Part shown: positions 1 to 8,400 of the stretch, in pieces
Layout: the number at the start of each line of letters is the position of its first letter
Numbering within the stretch: the stretch's first letter is position 1
DNA from: Paenibacillus massiliensis 2301065 = DSM 16942
GTDB taxonomy: Bacteria; Bacillota; Bacilli; Paenibacillales; Paenibacillaceae
DNA: 64,000 nt
Assembly (NCBI RefSeq): GCF_000377505.1
Contig: NZ_KB898185.1
Location: forward strand, 124,001 to 188,000
Direction of reading: 5' to 3'
The notes under the pieces: model-generated
Seen by the model: only the letters and a program-made list of their open reading frames with translations
The model's database searches: none
What the model was told of the DNA's origin: nothing
Translations under genes and position numbers: made by a program

Positions 1-60
1 AGATACTACTACAACGCACTGGATTCCTGTAATACCCTTTGCTGATTCAATAGAGACCTA

Positions 61-1821
61 TCAGGGCTGCTCCGATTTCGGCAAGGGAAATACCAGCAGC
101 ACGGAGGTACCGATTCCTTCATGACTGCTTACCGACAATCCGTATGGTTCACCATACGAGGAGCGAATGCGTTCGTGGACATTTTTCAAGCCAATGGATT
201 TTCTCGGCGCGACCGGGTCACGAAGCAGGCACTCCAGCCGTGACAGGCTCTCCTTGTTCATCCCGATGCCGTCATCATAGATGGTGATGGCCAGATCATG
301 AGGTCTCTTTTCGACCGTGATGCCTACCGTTCCTTTCTTCTTCTGGCGCAAGCCATGCTGAATGGCATTCTCCACAATCGGCTGAAGACTTAATTTCAAA
401 ATCGGCCAATCCATAAGTACGTCCGGTGCGATATCGTAACGAAGAGCGTATCTGTTATCGAAGCGAACAGAAATGATGTAGAAATAATCTTGCAGATGCT
501 CAAGCTCTTGAGCCAGACTGACCCGATCCTCTCCATAATCAATGACATATTTCAGCTGATTGGATAACGAATGAATCATATCCGCTACCTCATGAGCCTC
601 CTTATCTACCGCATTCATACGAATAACCTCTAATGTATTGTAGAGATAATGCGGCCTGATCTGGCTCTTGAGTGCATTCAGCTCCGTTTGCTTTTGCTTG
701 ATCTGGGCCACATACGCCTCATCAATATACACTTGCAGACGCTCTACCATTCGGTTAAAGCCTTGTGTCAGGCGGCCTAATTCATCGTTGCTAGTCACCG
801 GAAGTCTAATATCCAACCGACCAGATTCCACGACGGACATGTGCCGCATCAGATTGCGAATCGGGGCAGCGAGCCGACGTGAGAACCAGGTACCCATGAT
901 GATCAGTGCAGTCGTACAGATCAGGATAGCCGTATACACCGTAGCTCTGGCAGAGAACAGCTGCTCGAATAAGCCTTCGCGATGAATGCCCGCAATCAGC
1001 CTACCATTTACAAAAGGAATCTCCTCCTGCATGACCAGCACCTCATTGTTCCTTTGCATCAGCAAAGCGTCCTCGATTCTCCGAATCCCATGATTGCTAA
1101 AATAGACGCTGTCATGCTCCCCAACAAGGATCAGCTCATCCTTCTCGCCCAAATATAGCTCGTTCAAAAATGGCTTGAACACGGATATATCCACGTCCAT
1201 ATATAGGGTACCCACTACCTTCGGCTCTGCCGTGAGCTTGCCTGAGGTGTCGATCAGATTACGGGCGATCGTGAACACTTCACGATCGGCGCCAATGAAG
1301 TAACTATCTGCATGTGTCGGAAAAAACGCAACTTTGGAGGGCTGCCTCATCAATTGCTCGTTCCAGTGCTGGAGCGGAAGCTCCTCGCTACGAAGCCCCC
1401 TGTTCTCCTTTTCCTGATAGTAGAGCTTGCCATCCATGTCACGCACGAAATAAACGCTCGTAATATATGCATCGCTATAGAGAATTGTCTTCAGGAATGA
1501 ATCAATGGGCGTTGAGTTAATCTGCTCCATCTCATTCACATTATAGGTCTGGTTCTGCCGTATACTGTCTGATAGTCCTTCGTAGCGCCCCGTATACATG
1601 AGCTTGGATATATCATTATATTGTTGGAACGCAGAATCCAGATTATAGCTCATATAGAGCACCATCTGCTGTAGATTACCTGTGGTATATCGCTCTACGT
1701 ACGTTGAGAACACTTGCACGGACAGGTAACTGAGCGCAAATAAGGGGATCAGGCCAACCAGAATAAATGAAGCCGAGAATTTTACAAATATACTCCTGGG
1801 GAAACGCTTCCATAATCGCAT
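61..1821 (-). CDS. YesM-type sensor histidine kinase
   Basis: Membrane sensor kinase of the YesM (LytS-like His_kinase) class, expected to phosphorylate the response regulator encoded just upstream in the same direction of transcription. A first membrane segment lies at about residues 11-38, a large extracytoplasmic domain fills about 40-290, a second membrane segment lies at about 293-315, and a HAMP linker follows. The dimerisation/phosphoacceptor motif is SQIRPHYLYNTLE with His near residue 391; an ATPase domain follows with an N-box-like IVENAIQHGL and a DDGIGM G1 box. The 586-residue length is normal. AGGAGGTG 7 nt before the ATG supports the start. No carbohydrate ABC transporter, the usual neighbour of such pairs, is visible in the window, so the ligand is unknown. 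Confidence 0.93.
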   Translation of the reverse strand: MRLWKRFPRSIFVKFSASFILVGLIPLFALSYLSVQVFSTYVERYTTGNLQQMVLYMSYNLDSAFQQYNDISKLMYTGRYEGLSDSIRQNQTYNVNEMEQINSTPIDSFLKTILYSDAYITSVYFVRDMDGKLYYQEKENRGLRSEELPLQHWNEQLMRQPSKVAFFPTHADSYFIGADREVFTIARNLIDTSGKLTAEPKVVGTLYMDVDISVFKPFLNELYLGEKDELILVGEHDSVYFSNHGIRRIEDALLMQRNNEVLVMQEEIPFVNGRLIAGIHREGLFEQLFSARATVYTAILICTTALIIMGTWFSRRLAAPIRNLMRHMSVVESGRLDIRLPVTSNDELGRLTQGFNRMVERLQVYIDEAYVAQIKQKQTELNALKSQIRPHYLYNTLEVIRMNAVDKEAHEVADMIHSLSNQLKYVIDYGEDRVSLAQELEHLQDYFYIISVRFDNRYALRYDIAPDVLMDWPILKLSLQPIVENAIQHGLRQKKKGTVGITVEKRPHDLAITIYDDGIGMNKESLSRLECLLRDPVAPRKSIGLKNVHERIRSSYGEPYGLSVSSHEGIGTSVLLVFPLPKSEQP

Positions 1822-1838
1822 GTAGAAGCACCTCCTTC

Positions 1839-3464
1839 CTATGACTGCTGCTTGCGAAAGGCCTGTCTGTATTCCTGCGGTACTTGGCCGAATTTTTTCT
1901 TGAACATGTCACTGAAGTGCCTTACATGGTTATAGCCTACGCGCTCAGCAATCTCATATACCAGGAGATCTGTCTCCAGCAGTAGCTTGAGCGCTTGTTC
2001 CATCCGGACCTCGGTTACATAGCTTTTGAAATTTTGCCCGGTGTGCTTTTTGAAAAAGCTGCTAAAATAATATGGATTCATGTAAGCGAGTGCTGCCATG
2101 GAATCCAGGGTAATCTGGCTTGCATAGTGCTCCTCGATATAGCCCTTAACCTTGGAGAGCACAAGGATTTCTTTACCTGCCAGCCTGCGCTGCAATTGCT
2201 GCTGCATGTCAGACAGCATCGTCATCATAAGAAGCTCAACGTCCGCATAACAAGGGCAATGGACTAGACCCTCCATTAATCCTTGCTCGGCGAGCAGTTC
2301 CTCCGCTCCTCCGGTTAGCTTCATCATCTCCCGGTTAAGAGCAATCAGGACATCATACACTGTCGTAATGGCAAGACTTTTATTATATCCAGCCTGAACA
2401 CGGATCAGCGTCAGCAACTCTCTTGTCATGTGCTGGATGGCTTCTTCCTCCTGCGCAGGTAATGCCTGCGCCAGCTTGGACTGTAGCTCTGAGATAGACT
2501 GTGCGGGCTGCACATCACCACTCATCAGCTCTTCCTTCTTCAAATCCTCCTGACTAATTACACGATGAGGGCCGATAAAATATTTAAGATCAAGCGCTTT
2601 CAGGGAAGTGCGGTACGATTGCTTGGCTTCGCCAATACGTGTCACAGCTTGACCAATACCTATGGATACCCTCAGCTTCAGGTAGCTCTGAACCTTGTGA
2701 AGTAGATCCAACGCCAGTTGATTCGGTGCTTGAGAATCATCATGCTGCAGCAAGAGAGCAAATCGTCCATCCTTGAACAGCAACAGTCCCTTCTCTCTCG
2801 TCCCCTCCAGACCTTCCAATGTCTCCCGAATAATGTTGGATAACGCAAAATGCACCAGATTCCGTTCCCGCTCATCCCAGCGTGAGCCATCTGTCTGCTC
2901 ATCCATCTCCAGTACACTAACCGTTGCATATCGACTGGTTCCCAATGCTCCGATGTCCTCCAGTTCAACCAGTGCCTTCTGGTCACCATTCAGTAGCCCG
3001 TCCAGAAGCTGCTCAATGGTGGTTGAGCGATTCTTCTTCTCGTAATAGCTCAGCTTTTCCTTATTACGCTCGTCCATGCTCTCCTCACGAATCATGGATA
3101 CGGCCTTTTTGACAACAGCTTCAAGCTGATTCTTATTAATAGGCTTCACCAGATAATCCAGGGCACCCAGTTGAACAGCCTGCTGAGCATAGCTGAACTC
3201 CTGAAAGGCACTAATGAAGATGACCTTGATGTGGCGTCCCGACTTATTCAGCTCTGACATAATCTCGAGTCCACTGCCTCCAGGCATGCTGATATCACTA
3301 ATGATGAGCTGTGGGTCATGAACAGCAATCAGCTGACGCAGCTCCTCACCGTCTCCCGCTTCACCCGATATAGTTAAGCCAAGCTCCTCCCACGCCAGAA
3401 GCTTTTTTAAGCCACGCAAAATGATCGGTTCATCATCTGCCAGTAATAATTTTATAGCTTCCAT
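1839..3464 (-). CDS. YesN-type response regulator with AraC output domain
   Basis: Response regulator expected to pair with the kinase that follows it after 17 bp. The receiver domain (about residues 4-120) contains LLLADDEP with the acidic pair, the phospho-acceptor Asp in LIISDISMPGG, and the conserved Lys in YLVKPINK. A middle region of about 300 residues is variable. The C-terminal 100 residues are a double helix-turn-helix AraC domain, ending in VGYNHVRHFSDMFKKKFG and the usual PQEYR tail. AAGGAG lies 6 nt before the ATG. It probably activates a sugar-uptake operon outside the window (inference). Confidence 0.93.
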   Translation of the reverse strand: MEAIKLLLADDEPIILRGLKKLLAWEELGLTISGEAGDGEELRQLIAVHDPQLIISDISMPGGSGLEIMSELNKSGRHIKVIFISAFQEFSYAQQAVQLGALDYLVKPINKNQLEAVVKKAVSMIREESMDERNKEKLSYYEKKNRSTTIEQLLDGLLNGDQKALVELEDIGALGTSRYATVSVLEMDEQTDGSRWDERERNLVHFALSNIIRETLEGLEGTREKGLLLFKDGRFALLLQHDDSQAPNQLALDLLHKVQSYLKLRVSIGIGQAVTRIGEAKQSYRTSLKALDLKYFIGPHRVISQEDLKKEELMSGDVQPAQSISELQSKLAQALPAQEEEAIQHMTRELLTLIRVQAGYNKSLAITTVYDVLIALNREMMKLTGGAEELLAEQGLMEGLVHCPCYADVELLMMTMLSDMQQQLQRRLAGKEILVLSKVKGYIEEHYASQITLDSMAALAYMNPYYFSSFFKKHTGQNFKSYVTEVRMEQALKLLLETDLLVYEIAERVGYNHVRHFSDMFKKKFGQVPQEYRQAFRKQQS

Positions 3465-3566
3465 ACATGACTCCTTCCCGTATGCAGCTGTCAGTATGTG
3501 ACTGAGAGACTGGATTTAGATGATTATCTCGATTATATACTCTGGATTCAAATCAGAAAAACAACA

Positions 3567-3598
3567 AAATCACGACTTGCAAAGGCAAGACGTGATTT
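3567..3598 (-). terminator. Intrinsic terminator, first of two
   Basis: Perfect stem of AAATCACG and CTTGC arms with one A/A mismatch and a 4-nt loop. On the minus strand it is followed by a T-rich tract, so it probably ends the 82-codon gene that stops at 3760. Confidence 0.6.
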
Positions 3599-3613
3599 CT
3601 CTGGACAAACGAA

Positions 3614-3642
3614 CAAAAAAAGCCCCTTGCACACGGCGGCTT
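3614..3642 (-). terminator. Intrinsic terminator, second of two
   Basis: Short stem AAGCC/GGCTT with a GC-rich loop; on the minus strand it runs directly into seven or eight T. Lies between the 82-codon gene and the YesM/YesN pair, about 15 bp upstream of the other hairpin in minus-strand order. Confidence 0.6.
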
Positions 3643-3759
3643 CTCTTATACTATAGCTTGATCATATGTAATATTGCATTCTGATAGTGATTTCGTCTTC
3701 TTATTGCTATCCTCTGGATTCAACACGAACTCACGAATTCATGTCTAATGGCTCATTGA

Positions 3760-4008
3760 TTATTTCACAGTAGGAAGAGAGATGAGTCCATGATCGCTAT
3801 GATCTCTTTCTCTGCTCACCATCTCAGCAAGCTTGGGAAGTCGGTGTATGAATATATCAAAAAACTGATCATCAAAGAATAGCTGTAATCCCAATTGCTC
3901 CTCAGGCTCTACCGTGTGCTGATCCGACTCATGTACGTGTGCTGATTCAGATTGCTGTAGATGTTGCCCATCCTTCAATTGGCTTGCTTGTGCTTGGTAC
4001 GATTCCAT
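3760..4008 (-). CDS. Small hypothetical acidic protein (82 aa)
   Basis: Not recognised. The predicted product is soluble and rich in Gln, His, Asp and Glu, with no signal peptide or membrane segment; the C-terminal half (FFDDQFFDIFIHRLPKLAE) could form an amphipathic helix. I accept it as a gene because the minus strand has a strong AAGGAGGAGA 4-5 nt before the ATG and two terminator-like hairpins follow the stop. It stands alone between two two-component loci. It could be a lineage-specific small protein; no function can be assigned. Confidence 0.55.
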   Translation of the reverse strand: MESYQAQASQLKDGQHLQQSESAHVHESDQHTVEPEEQLGLQLFFDDQFFDIFIHRLPKLAEMVSRERDHSDHGLISLPTVK

Positions 4009-4114
4009 GGTCTCTCCTCCTTGAAGCTAAGTTTAGAAAATAATTCCTTATATCTTAGAATATATCAATTTCCAATCAATTTCTCACATAATTTATTCTA
4101 CAGCGGTTTAAATG

Positions 4115-4153
4115 AAAAAAAATCGTACATAAGGGCAGAACCTTGATGTACGA
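4115..4153 (-). terminator. Intrinsic terminator of the NarL-type two-component operon
   Basis: Stem TCGTACAT/ATGTACGA continued by AAGG/CCTT pairing, loop GCAGAA; on the minus strand it is followed by eight T. It sits just after the response-regulator stop codon. Confidence 0.8.
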
Positions 4154-4174
4154 GCGGGCGACAGATTATATCGG

Positions 4175-4825
4175 CTATAAATGCAGAATTCCTCGATCAA
4201 GGGATACCGCCACAGCCTCTGAGCGGGAATCTACACCTAGCTTATTGTAAATATTCGTGAGATGCGCCTTGACGGTTCGCTCCGATATGCCCAGATCAAA
4301 GGCAATCTCTTTACTGCGAAAACCACGGGCGACAGCTTGCAGAATCGTTAGCTCTTTCTCTGTCATTAGCGATTGCTCCTGCTGCATAGAAGTCGAGGAG
4401 GCGGGTCTGAGCGAGCTGGCAAATACCTTGGCTGTAATCTCCGGCTGCAGCAGCGTCTCCCCACGCAAAGCGGATTCAAGGGTACGAAATAGATTATCCC
4501 GGCTCGTATCCTTAAGCAGATACCCTTTGGCACCGAGAGATAGTCCCTTGACCATCAGGTCATCCTCGTTGTATGTGGTCAATATAATGACTGGAGTTGT
4601 CATTTGCCTGTCCCGCATAGCCTCCATCGTCTCCAGGCCACTCATGACAGGCATGTTCAGGTCCATCAGAATAACATGAGGCTCAAGCTCCTCCATCAGA
4701 CGGAGTGCTGTTCGTCCCTCCTCTGCTTCACCAATCACTTCATACTGCTGGTCTGTCTCCAGAATCAGCTTCAGACCTTCCCTGACCACCCAGTGGTCAT
4801 CTACAATCAGTACTTTGTATTTCAT
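4175..4825 (-). CDS. NarL/FixJ-family response regulator
   Basis: DNA-binding response regulator, 216 residues, the normal size for the family. Receiver domain about 1-120: VLIVDDH acidic pocket, phospho-Asp in VILMDLNMPVMSG, Lys in GYLLKD. The C-terminal LuxR/GerE helix-turn-helix covers about 150-210 (LTILQAVARGFRSKEIAFDLGISERTVK, read in two parts). It starts 2 bp after the stop of the kinase gene and its ribosome site AGGAGG lies inside the kinase 3' end, so the two are translationally close. It should be the partner of that kinase; targets unknown. Confidence 0.93.
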   Translation of the reverse strand: MKYKVLIVDDHWVVREGLKLILETDQQYEVIGEAEEGRTALRLMEELEPHVILMDLNMPVMSGLETMEAMRDRQMTTPVIILTTYNEDDLMVKGLSLGAKGYLLKDTSRDNLFRTLESALRGETLLQPEITAKVFASSLRPASSTSMQQEQSLMTEKELTILQAVARGFRSKEIAFDLGISERTVKAHLTNIYNKLGVDSRSEAVAVSLDRGILHL

Positions 4826-4827
4826 AC

Positions 4828-6024
4828 CTAGGCCTCCTTTGCAATAGGCACCTCGATCTCAATGGTTGTTCCTTTCTGGGTAGTGCTTTCAATCTCAATA
4901 GTCCCACCCAGCAGTCGTACACGCTCTTTAATGCCGATTAGTCCATAATGTCCAACCCTCTTCCCAATCATTCGAGTGTTGAAGCCCTTGCCGTCATCCC
5001 GAATGACGGTGAGTAGCTGCTGTTCATACTGGACAATACGAATAAAGAGATGGCGCGCGTGCGCATGCTTGGCCACATTGGTCAGACACTCTCGAATGAT
5101 ATGCTGCCCATGCTCCAGAACAAGTATAGGCAATGTAGTCTTCAGATCCAGCTCCAGTTGGACAGGAATCCCCGTCGCGAGCGTGAATCGCTCAATCTCC
5201 TCACGCACAGATTCAGAAAAGTCGATCTCCACAGCAGGCTGGGATCTAAGATCATCGATCGCCTGCCTTGCCTCGGCAAGTGCACGTCGTGCCTGAGACA
5301 TAGATTGCTGTACAATTTCGTGGGCTCGCTTCGTACCGCCCTTAGTCAGATGGGCGTCTATTGCCTCCAACTGCATAATGATTCCCGCCAGGCCCTGTGC
5401 AAGCGTGTCATGCAGGTCACGTGCCATACGTTGTCGTTCGTTGGCAAGTGTAAGCTCTTCAACCTTCTTATGAGCCATCTCCAGCTCTCTCAGAAATGTC
5501 TGCGCCTGCACCCTGGCATGAACCTGCTTGAAGAAAAAAGAAGCATAGGCCACTACAACGACGACTATGTTAATTAAGAACGGAAATAAAAAGCCAACAC
5601 CCTCCGCATCCTTCAGCCACACAATCAGCACCCCGAACAGGGAATACAGCACCAGGAACAGTACGGACACCTTGAGCGGATGATAATAGACCCCCACGCT
5701 CTGCCCGATCAGGACGGGAATCAATCCGATGAGGATTCCATAAAAGCCGTGCGGAAGCACCAAGGCACTCGCCACGATAATTACTCCCTGTAACGCAAAG
5801 TACAGCCAGGGCTTGTAGCTGACCATTTGGTGAGAATACCAGTAGCAAGCAACATGTAATCCCATAAGACAGGAGAATAACAGGCTCCTGAGCAGCAACG
5901 GCTCAGCCATATATTGCGAGATCATCACATGAGCATATACCAGCGCGACCAGCAAAATGACTGGGATTCGCGAAGGCGTAAGCTTGTCCGATTCAATCAG
6001 CATAATTTTTTTGCTATAATTCAT
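4828..6024 (-). CDS. NarL-system sensor histidine kinase (HisKA_3 type)
   Basis: Membrane histidine kinase with about five or six hydrophobic segments in residues 10-165, then a HisKA_3 dimerisation domain with the phospho-His in ARDLHDTLAQGLAG (about residue 205) and a C-terminal ATPase domain with TNVAKHAHA and DDGKGF motifs. The lack of a large extracellular loop suggests it senses something in or near the membrane, as in LiaS/DesK-like kinases (inference). The start at 6024 is chosen because AGAGGTG lies 5 nt upstream, whereas the next Met has no ribosome site. Operon with the following response regulator. Confidence 0.92.
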   Translation of the reverse strand: MNYSKKIMLIESDKLTPSRIPVILLVALVYAHVMISQYMAEPLLLRSLLFSCLMGLHVACYWYSHQMVSYKPWLYFALQGVIIVASALVLPHGFYGILIGLIPVLIGQSVGVYYHPLKVSVLFLVLYSLFGVLIVWLKDAEGVGFLFPFLINIVVVVVAYASFFFKQVHARVQAQTFLRELEMAHKKVEELTLANERQRMARDLHDTLAQGLAGIIMQLEAIDAHLTKGGTKRAHEIVQQSMSQARRALAEARQAIDDLRSQPAVEIDFSESVREEIERFTLATGIPVQLELDLKTTLPILVLEHGQHIIRECLTNVAKHAHARHLFIRIVQYEQQLLTVIRDDGKGFNTRMIGKRVGHYGLIGIKERVRLLGGTIEIESTTQKGTTIEIEVPIAKEA

Positions 6025-6095
6025 CCTTCACCTCTTGCTGCCTCCGATAGGGCCGCCATAACAATAATAATCTAATAATACCTGCAAAAGTCCAA

Positions 6096-6130
6096 TAAAA
6101 AAACGTACACAAGGGCAAATTTGTGTACGT
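6096..6130 (-). terminator. Intrinsic terminator after the NlpC/P60 gene
   Basis: Stem ACGTACACAA/TTGTGTACGT with loop GGGCAAAT; on the minus strand followed by six or more T. It ends the hydrolase gene before the two-component operon starts. Confidence 0.85.
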
Positions 6131-6175
6131 TCGGGCAATCGTGTATGTACTTTCGCTTATTAATGCTTGTACATA

Positions 6176-6652
6176 TTATGGATGAATCTCGTCTGTCATT
6201 TTGTTCATGGTTCTCTCAGATACTACACGTCTTGCAGTTACATAACGATCCTTATAGTATTTCTCGGACAGCTTGCTGATAATAACGCCTCTGCTTGTCG
6301 ACGAATGGGCAAAGGTATTGTCACCCATATAGATACCCGCATGAGAGATGCTGCGTCCATTCGTATTGAAGAACACCAGATCTCCTATTTGCAGATCATC
6401 CTGGTCGACCTCAGTTCCTGCCATGGCCTGGGATTGCGAGGTCCGCGGCAGATCTTCACCATATTTCTCCATTATGTATAAAATAAATCCCGAGCAATCA
6501 AAGCCCGCTGTAGTCGTTCCACCCATTCTGTACGGGGTGCCAATTAATTCATCAACCTGACTTTCAATTCTTACAGCACTTGCGGAGCTGACTCCTGCCA
6601 AGGAAGACCAGAGTATAGCTGCTCCCAATGCGCCTGTTAACCACTTTTTCAA
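6176..6652 (-). CDS. Secreted NlpC/P60-family peptidoglycan hydrolase
   Basis: Cell-wall hydrolase of the NlpC/P60 family (D,L-endopeptidase fold). Residues 1-26 are a typical signal peptide (MKKWLTGALGAAILW, ending SSASA). The catalytic Cys is in AGFDCSGFILY, the His in SISHAGIYMGD, and a further polar residue in AHSSTSRGV; the domain fills nearly the whole 158-residue protein, and there is no SH3 or LysM module. It has the ribosome site AAGGAGG and sits directly downstream of a c-di-AMP riboswitch, the classic arrangement for wall hydrolases in this group, tying its expression to turgor and K+ homeostasis. Confidence 0.93.
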   Translation of the reverse strand: MKKWLTGALGAAILWSSLAGVSSASAVRIESQVDELIGTPYRMGGTTTAGFDCSGFILYIMEKYGEDLPRTSQSQAMAGTEVDQDDLQIGDLVFFNTNGRSISHAGIYMGDNTFAHSSTSRGVIISKLSEKYYKDRYVTARRVVSERTMNKMTDEIHP

Positions 6653-6659
6653 CTGAAAA

Positions 6660-6790
6660 ATCCTCCTTCGGTGCCTACGGAGTTAGCTAAGGGTTCGGTT
6701 GAAGGTCACCTAGAATATCTGCGGCCCAGCAGATTCATTCACCCAAATCGGGGTCCCCCGTTCTCACATACATGAAATTCGGCAAATTAT
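6660..6790 (-). promoter_or_regulatory. c-di-AMP riboswitch (ydaO/yuaA class)
   Basis: Read on the minus strand, the leader of the NlpC/P60 gene carries the conserved core blocks in order: GGGGGACCCCG, TTGGGTGAAT, then CCGAACCC, TTAGCTAACTCCGTAGGC and AAGGAGG. These are hallmark sequences of the ydaO-yuaA riboswitch, which turns genes off when c-di-AMP is high. The 3' end overlaps the ribosome binding site region. Identified by eye from consensus blocks; not folded or searched. Confidence 0.88.
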
Positions 6791-6811
6791 TAAATTTTTG
6801 TAACCATAAAT

Positions 6812-6841
6812 AATGTAGTACATGTTGAGGTATTCTGTCAA
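6812..6841 (-). promoter_or_regulatory. Probable sigma-A promoter of the NlpC/P60 gene
   Basis: On the minus strand, a perfect TTGACA (6836-6841) is followed after 18 nt by TACATT (6812-6817). Transcription from here would begin just upstream of the c-di-AMP riboswitch. Confidence 0.6.
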
Positions 6842-7103
6842 ATGCATATCGGAAAAAGTTACAATTTTTTTTCGAATCCTTCCTCCACCATTACAATATC
6901 ATCAACGATATCACCTGCAATATCACACAACTATACGACATAACCCCCATCTGTACAGAACCGATGCCGACGCTACGGTTTCTGAGTGCACAGTGGGGGC
7001 TTACGCAATAATGACGCAATTAGCAGTGATCATACCATTTGCGGTGATGATGCCACTAGTTTGTGTGTTGATATGAGAAGTCAGTTATGTGCCGAACGTA
7101 TAA
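6842..7103. other. Intergenic region with imperfect short repeats
   Basis: No gene seen. Around 6885-6945 there are loose repeats of the form CAATATCA, and around 7010-7065 a similar loosely repeated stretch. Nothing convincing beyond the promoter at its left edge. Confidence 0.4.
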
Positions 7104-7712
7104 TCAGACGAGCTCTTTAACCATACGAAATAAGGAGAAGCCCGGTCTATTAATCTTGCCTGATACCACGTATCCTACTCGTTCATATAGCTTCGCCGCC
7201 CGTGGATTGTCCTGCCGTACAGTCAGGGAACTCCTTGAGTATCCTTGAAGCTGTGCTTGTTGTTCCGCAAAATGGAGCAATTGTGTACCGATCCCGAGCC
7301 CTCTGCTCTCAGGCAGCGTAGCCAGGGTACCGATATGGTATTCCCCTTCATAGCCTTCTTTAAGAGTCAGCATCGAAAAGAAGGCTCCTGGATGTAGCAA
7401 GCTGTACTTGATCAGCTCCAAATTGCGGAGCGCCCAAAGCTTCTTCGCCGTCGGCCAAGCTAACTGCTGGAGCAGCCCTATGGGATAACATGTAACTATG
7501 CCGAGCGTTTTGCCCTCGACTTTGGCTTCGTAGGCATATTGATGACTGAAACGGTTATAGCTGTTCTTCCAGAGCTTTTCCAGTGTCGATTGTATGATCT
7601 TCTCGTCTCTCGAGCCAGCCAGAGTATATGCCACCGAATCCAGTGCCATCCGATTAAGCCGGGACCCTGCTAACGAGTCAGGATGCGCTTTGACGATTGA
7701 TATTTCTGACAT
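7104..7712 (-). CDS. GNAT-family N-acetyltransferase
   Basis: Probable acetyl-CoA-dependent N-acetyltransferase of 202 residues. The GNAT fold is visible in the C-terminal half: motif A in ATLPESRGLGIGTQLLHFAE (R-G-x-G-I-G pyrophosphate loop near residue 140) and motif B in NPRAAKLYERVGY. The N-terminal part, with a long helical region and EGKTLGIVTCYP strand, resembles acetyltransferases acting on small molecules or proteins; the substrate cannot be told. A GGAGTGATGACATG-type ribosome site precedes the start. Stands alone. Confidence 0.85.
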   Translation of the reverse strand: MSEISIVKAHPDSLAGSRLNRMALDSVAYTLAGSRDEKIIQSTLEKLWKNSYNRFSHQYAYEAKVEGKTLGIVTCYPIGLLQQLAWPTAKKLWALRNLELIKYSLLHPGAFFSMLTLKEGYEGEYHIGTLATLPESRGLGIGTQLLHFAEQQAQLQGYSRSSLTVRQDNPRAAKLYERVGYVVSGKINRPGFSLFRMVKELV

Positions 7713-7846
7713 GTCATCACTCCTTCACTGCTTGCTTATCATACTTATTACATGCCGACCGTTATACCCATATGACTTCTTCTATTCAAATATTCAGGCA
7801 AGAGATTCTTTCTTACTTGTCACTAGTTTCTATCTCCCTCTGTTCA

Positions 7847-8173
7847 TCAGACCCTGGGAATAATAATCCCTTCCACGTCTACATGCACGGCTCGAATGAC
7901 TAGCCCCGTGAGACTCTCCATCGTCTCTCTGACGTTGCGTTGAAGCTCTCGACCTACTTCGTGGACATGGCTTCCATATTGCACAATAATGCCTACACGG
8001 ATGTCCAGACTTGTCTCGTCGCTAGTCAGACTGATCCCTCCGCTACTCTGTCCGGTCATTTTTTGGGCCAATCCCTCTATCAGCTTAGTGGATATGGCTG
8101 TTACACCTTGTGTAGCAAGAACCGTCCTACTAACCGTTTTGAAGACTACAGCCTTTGAGGACCTTATATCAAT
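7847..8173 (-). CDS. Asp23/Gls24-family protein, start codon unclear
   Basis: The reading frame encodes a recognisable Asp23 (alkaline-shock) domain: SSKAVVFKTVSRTVLATQG, a variable Gly/Ser loop, then the diagnostic IIVQYGSHVHEVGRELQRN and ESLTGLVIRAVHVDVEGI. The domain is nearly complete, but in the upstream frame from a TGA at 8201-8203 I find no ATG, GTG or TTG before the domain. Only an ATT at 8171-8173 or an internal TTG at 8069-8071 (which would cut off about a third of the fold) is available. It may use a rare AUU start, have lost its start codon, or contain an error. Neighbours give no hint of role; family members associate with the membrane in stress response. Confidence 0.5.
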   Translation of the reverse strand: MDIRSSKAVVFKTVSRTVLATQGVTAISTKLIEGLAQKMTGQSSGGISLTSDETSLDIRVGIIVQYGSHVHEVGRELQRNVRETMESLTGLVIRAVHVDVEGIIIPRV

Positions 8174-8256
8174 TCTGTATTTCTTACAACTATCCTCTCT
8201 TCAGCGCATCCATGCCAGCGGTCTCTTACCTGGATATCCTCTACCCATGTCTTCAC

Positions 8257-8400
8257 GCTATATGGTTACCTTACGCAATGTGGTCATCTTCAAGCTATAT
8301 GGTCATCTTCAAGCTATATTTTCAACTTTACGCTATATGGCCCGCGGTTACGCTGTACGATCACCTTTATGATGTATGGTCTTCTTCCATGCAAAATGTA
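8257..8400. repeat. Degenerate 19-bp tandem repeat
   Basis: About eight copies with unit close to GCTATATGGTCATCTTCAA begin at 8257, 8275, 8294, 8313, 8332, 8352, 8371 and about 8390, spacing 18-20 bp. Two central copies are nearly identical, the rest drift. The array runs into the last codons of the LysR gene. Confidence 0.75.

Noticed and set aside
1..60. Possible gene at the left edge
   Set aside because: Sixty bases only; no coding signal or terminator can be supported.
5050..5577. 175-codon open frame on the plus strand
   Set aside because: It lies opposite the NarL-type kinase gene, has no ribosome site and its product has no domain character; the kinase frame explains the sequence.
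8257..8400. CRISPR-like array
   Set aside because: Repeats are contiguous and degenerate, without unique spacers, and no cas genes are present.
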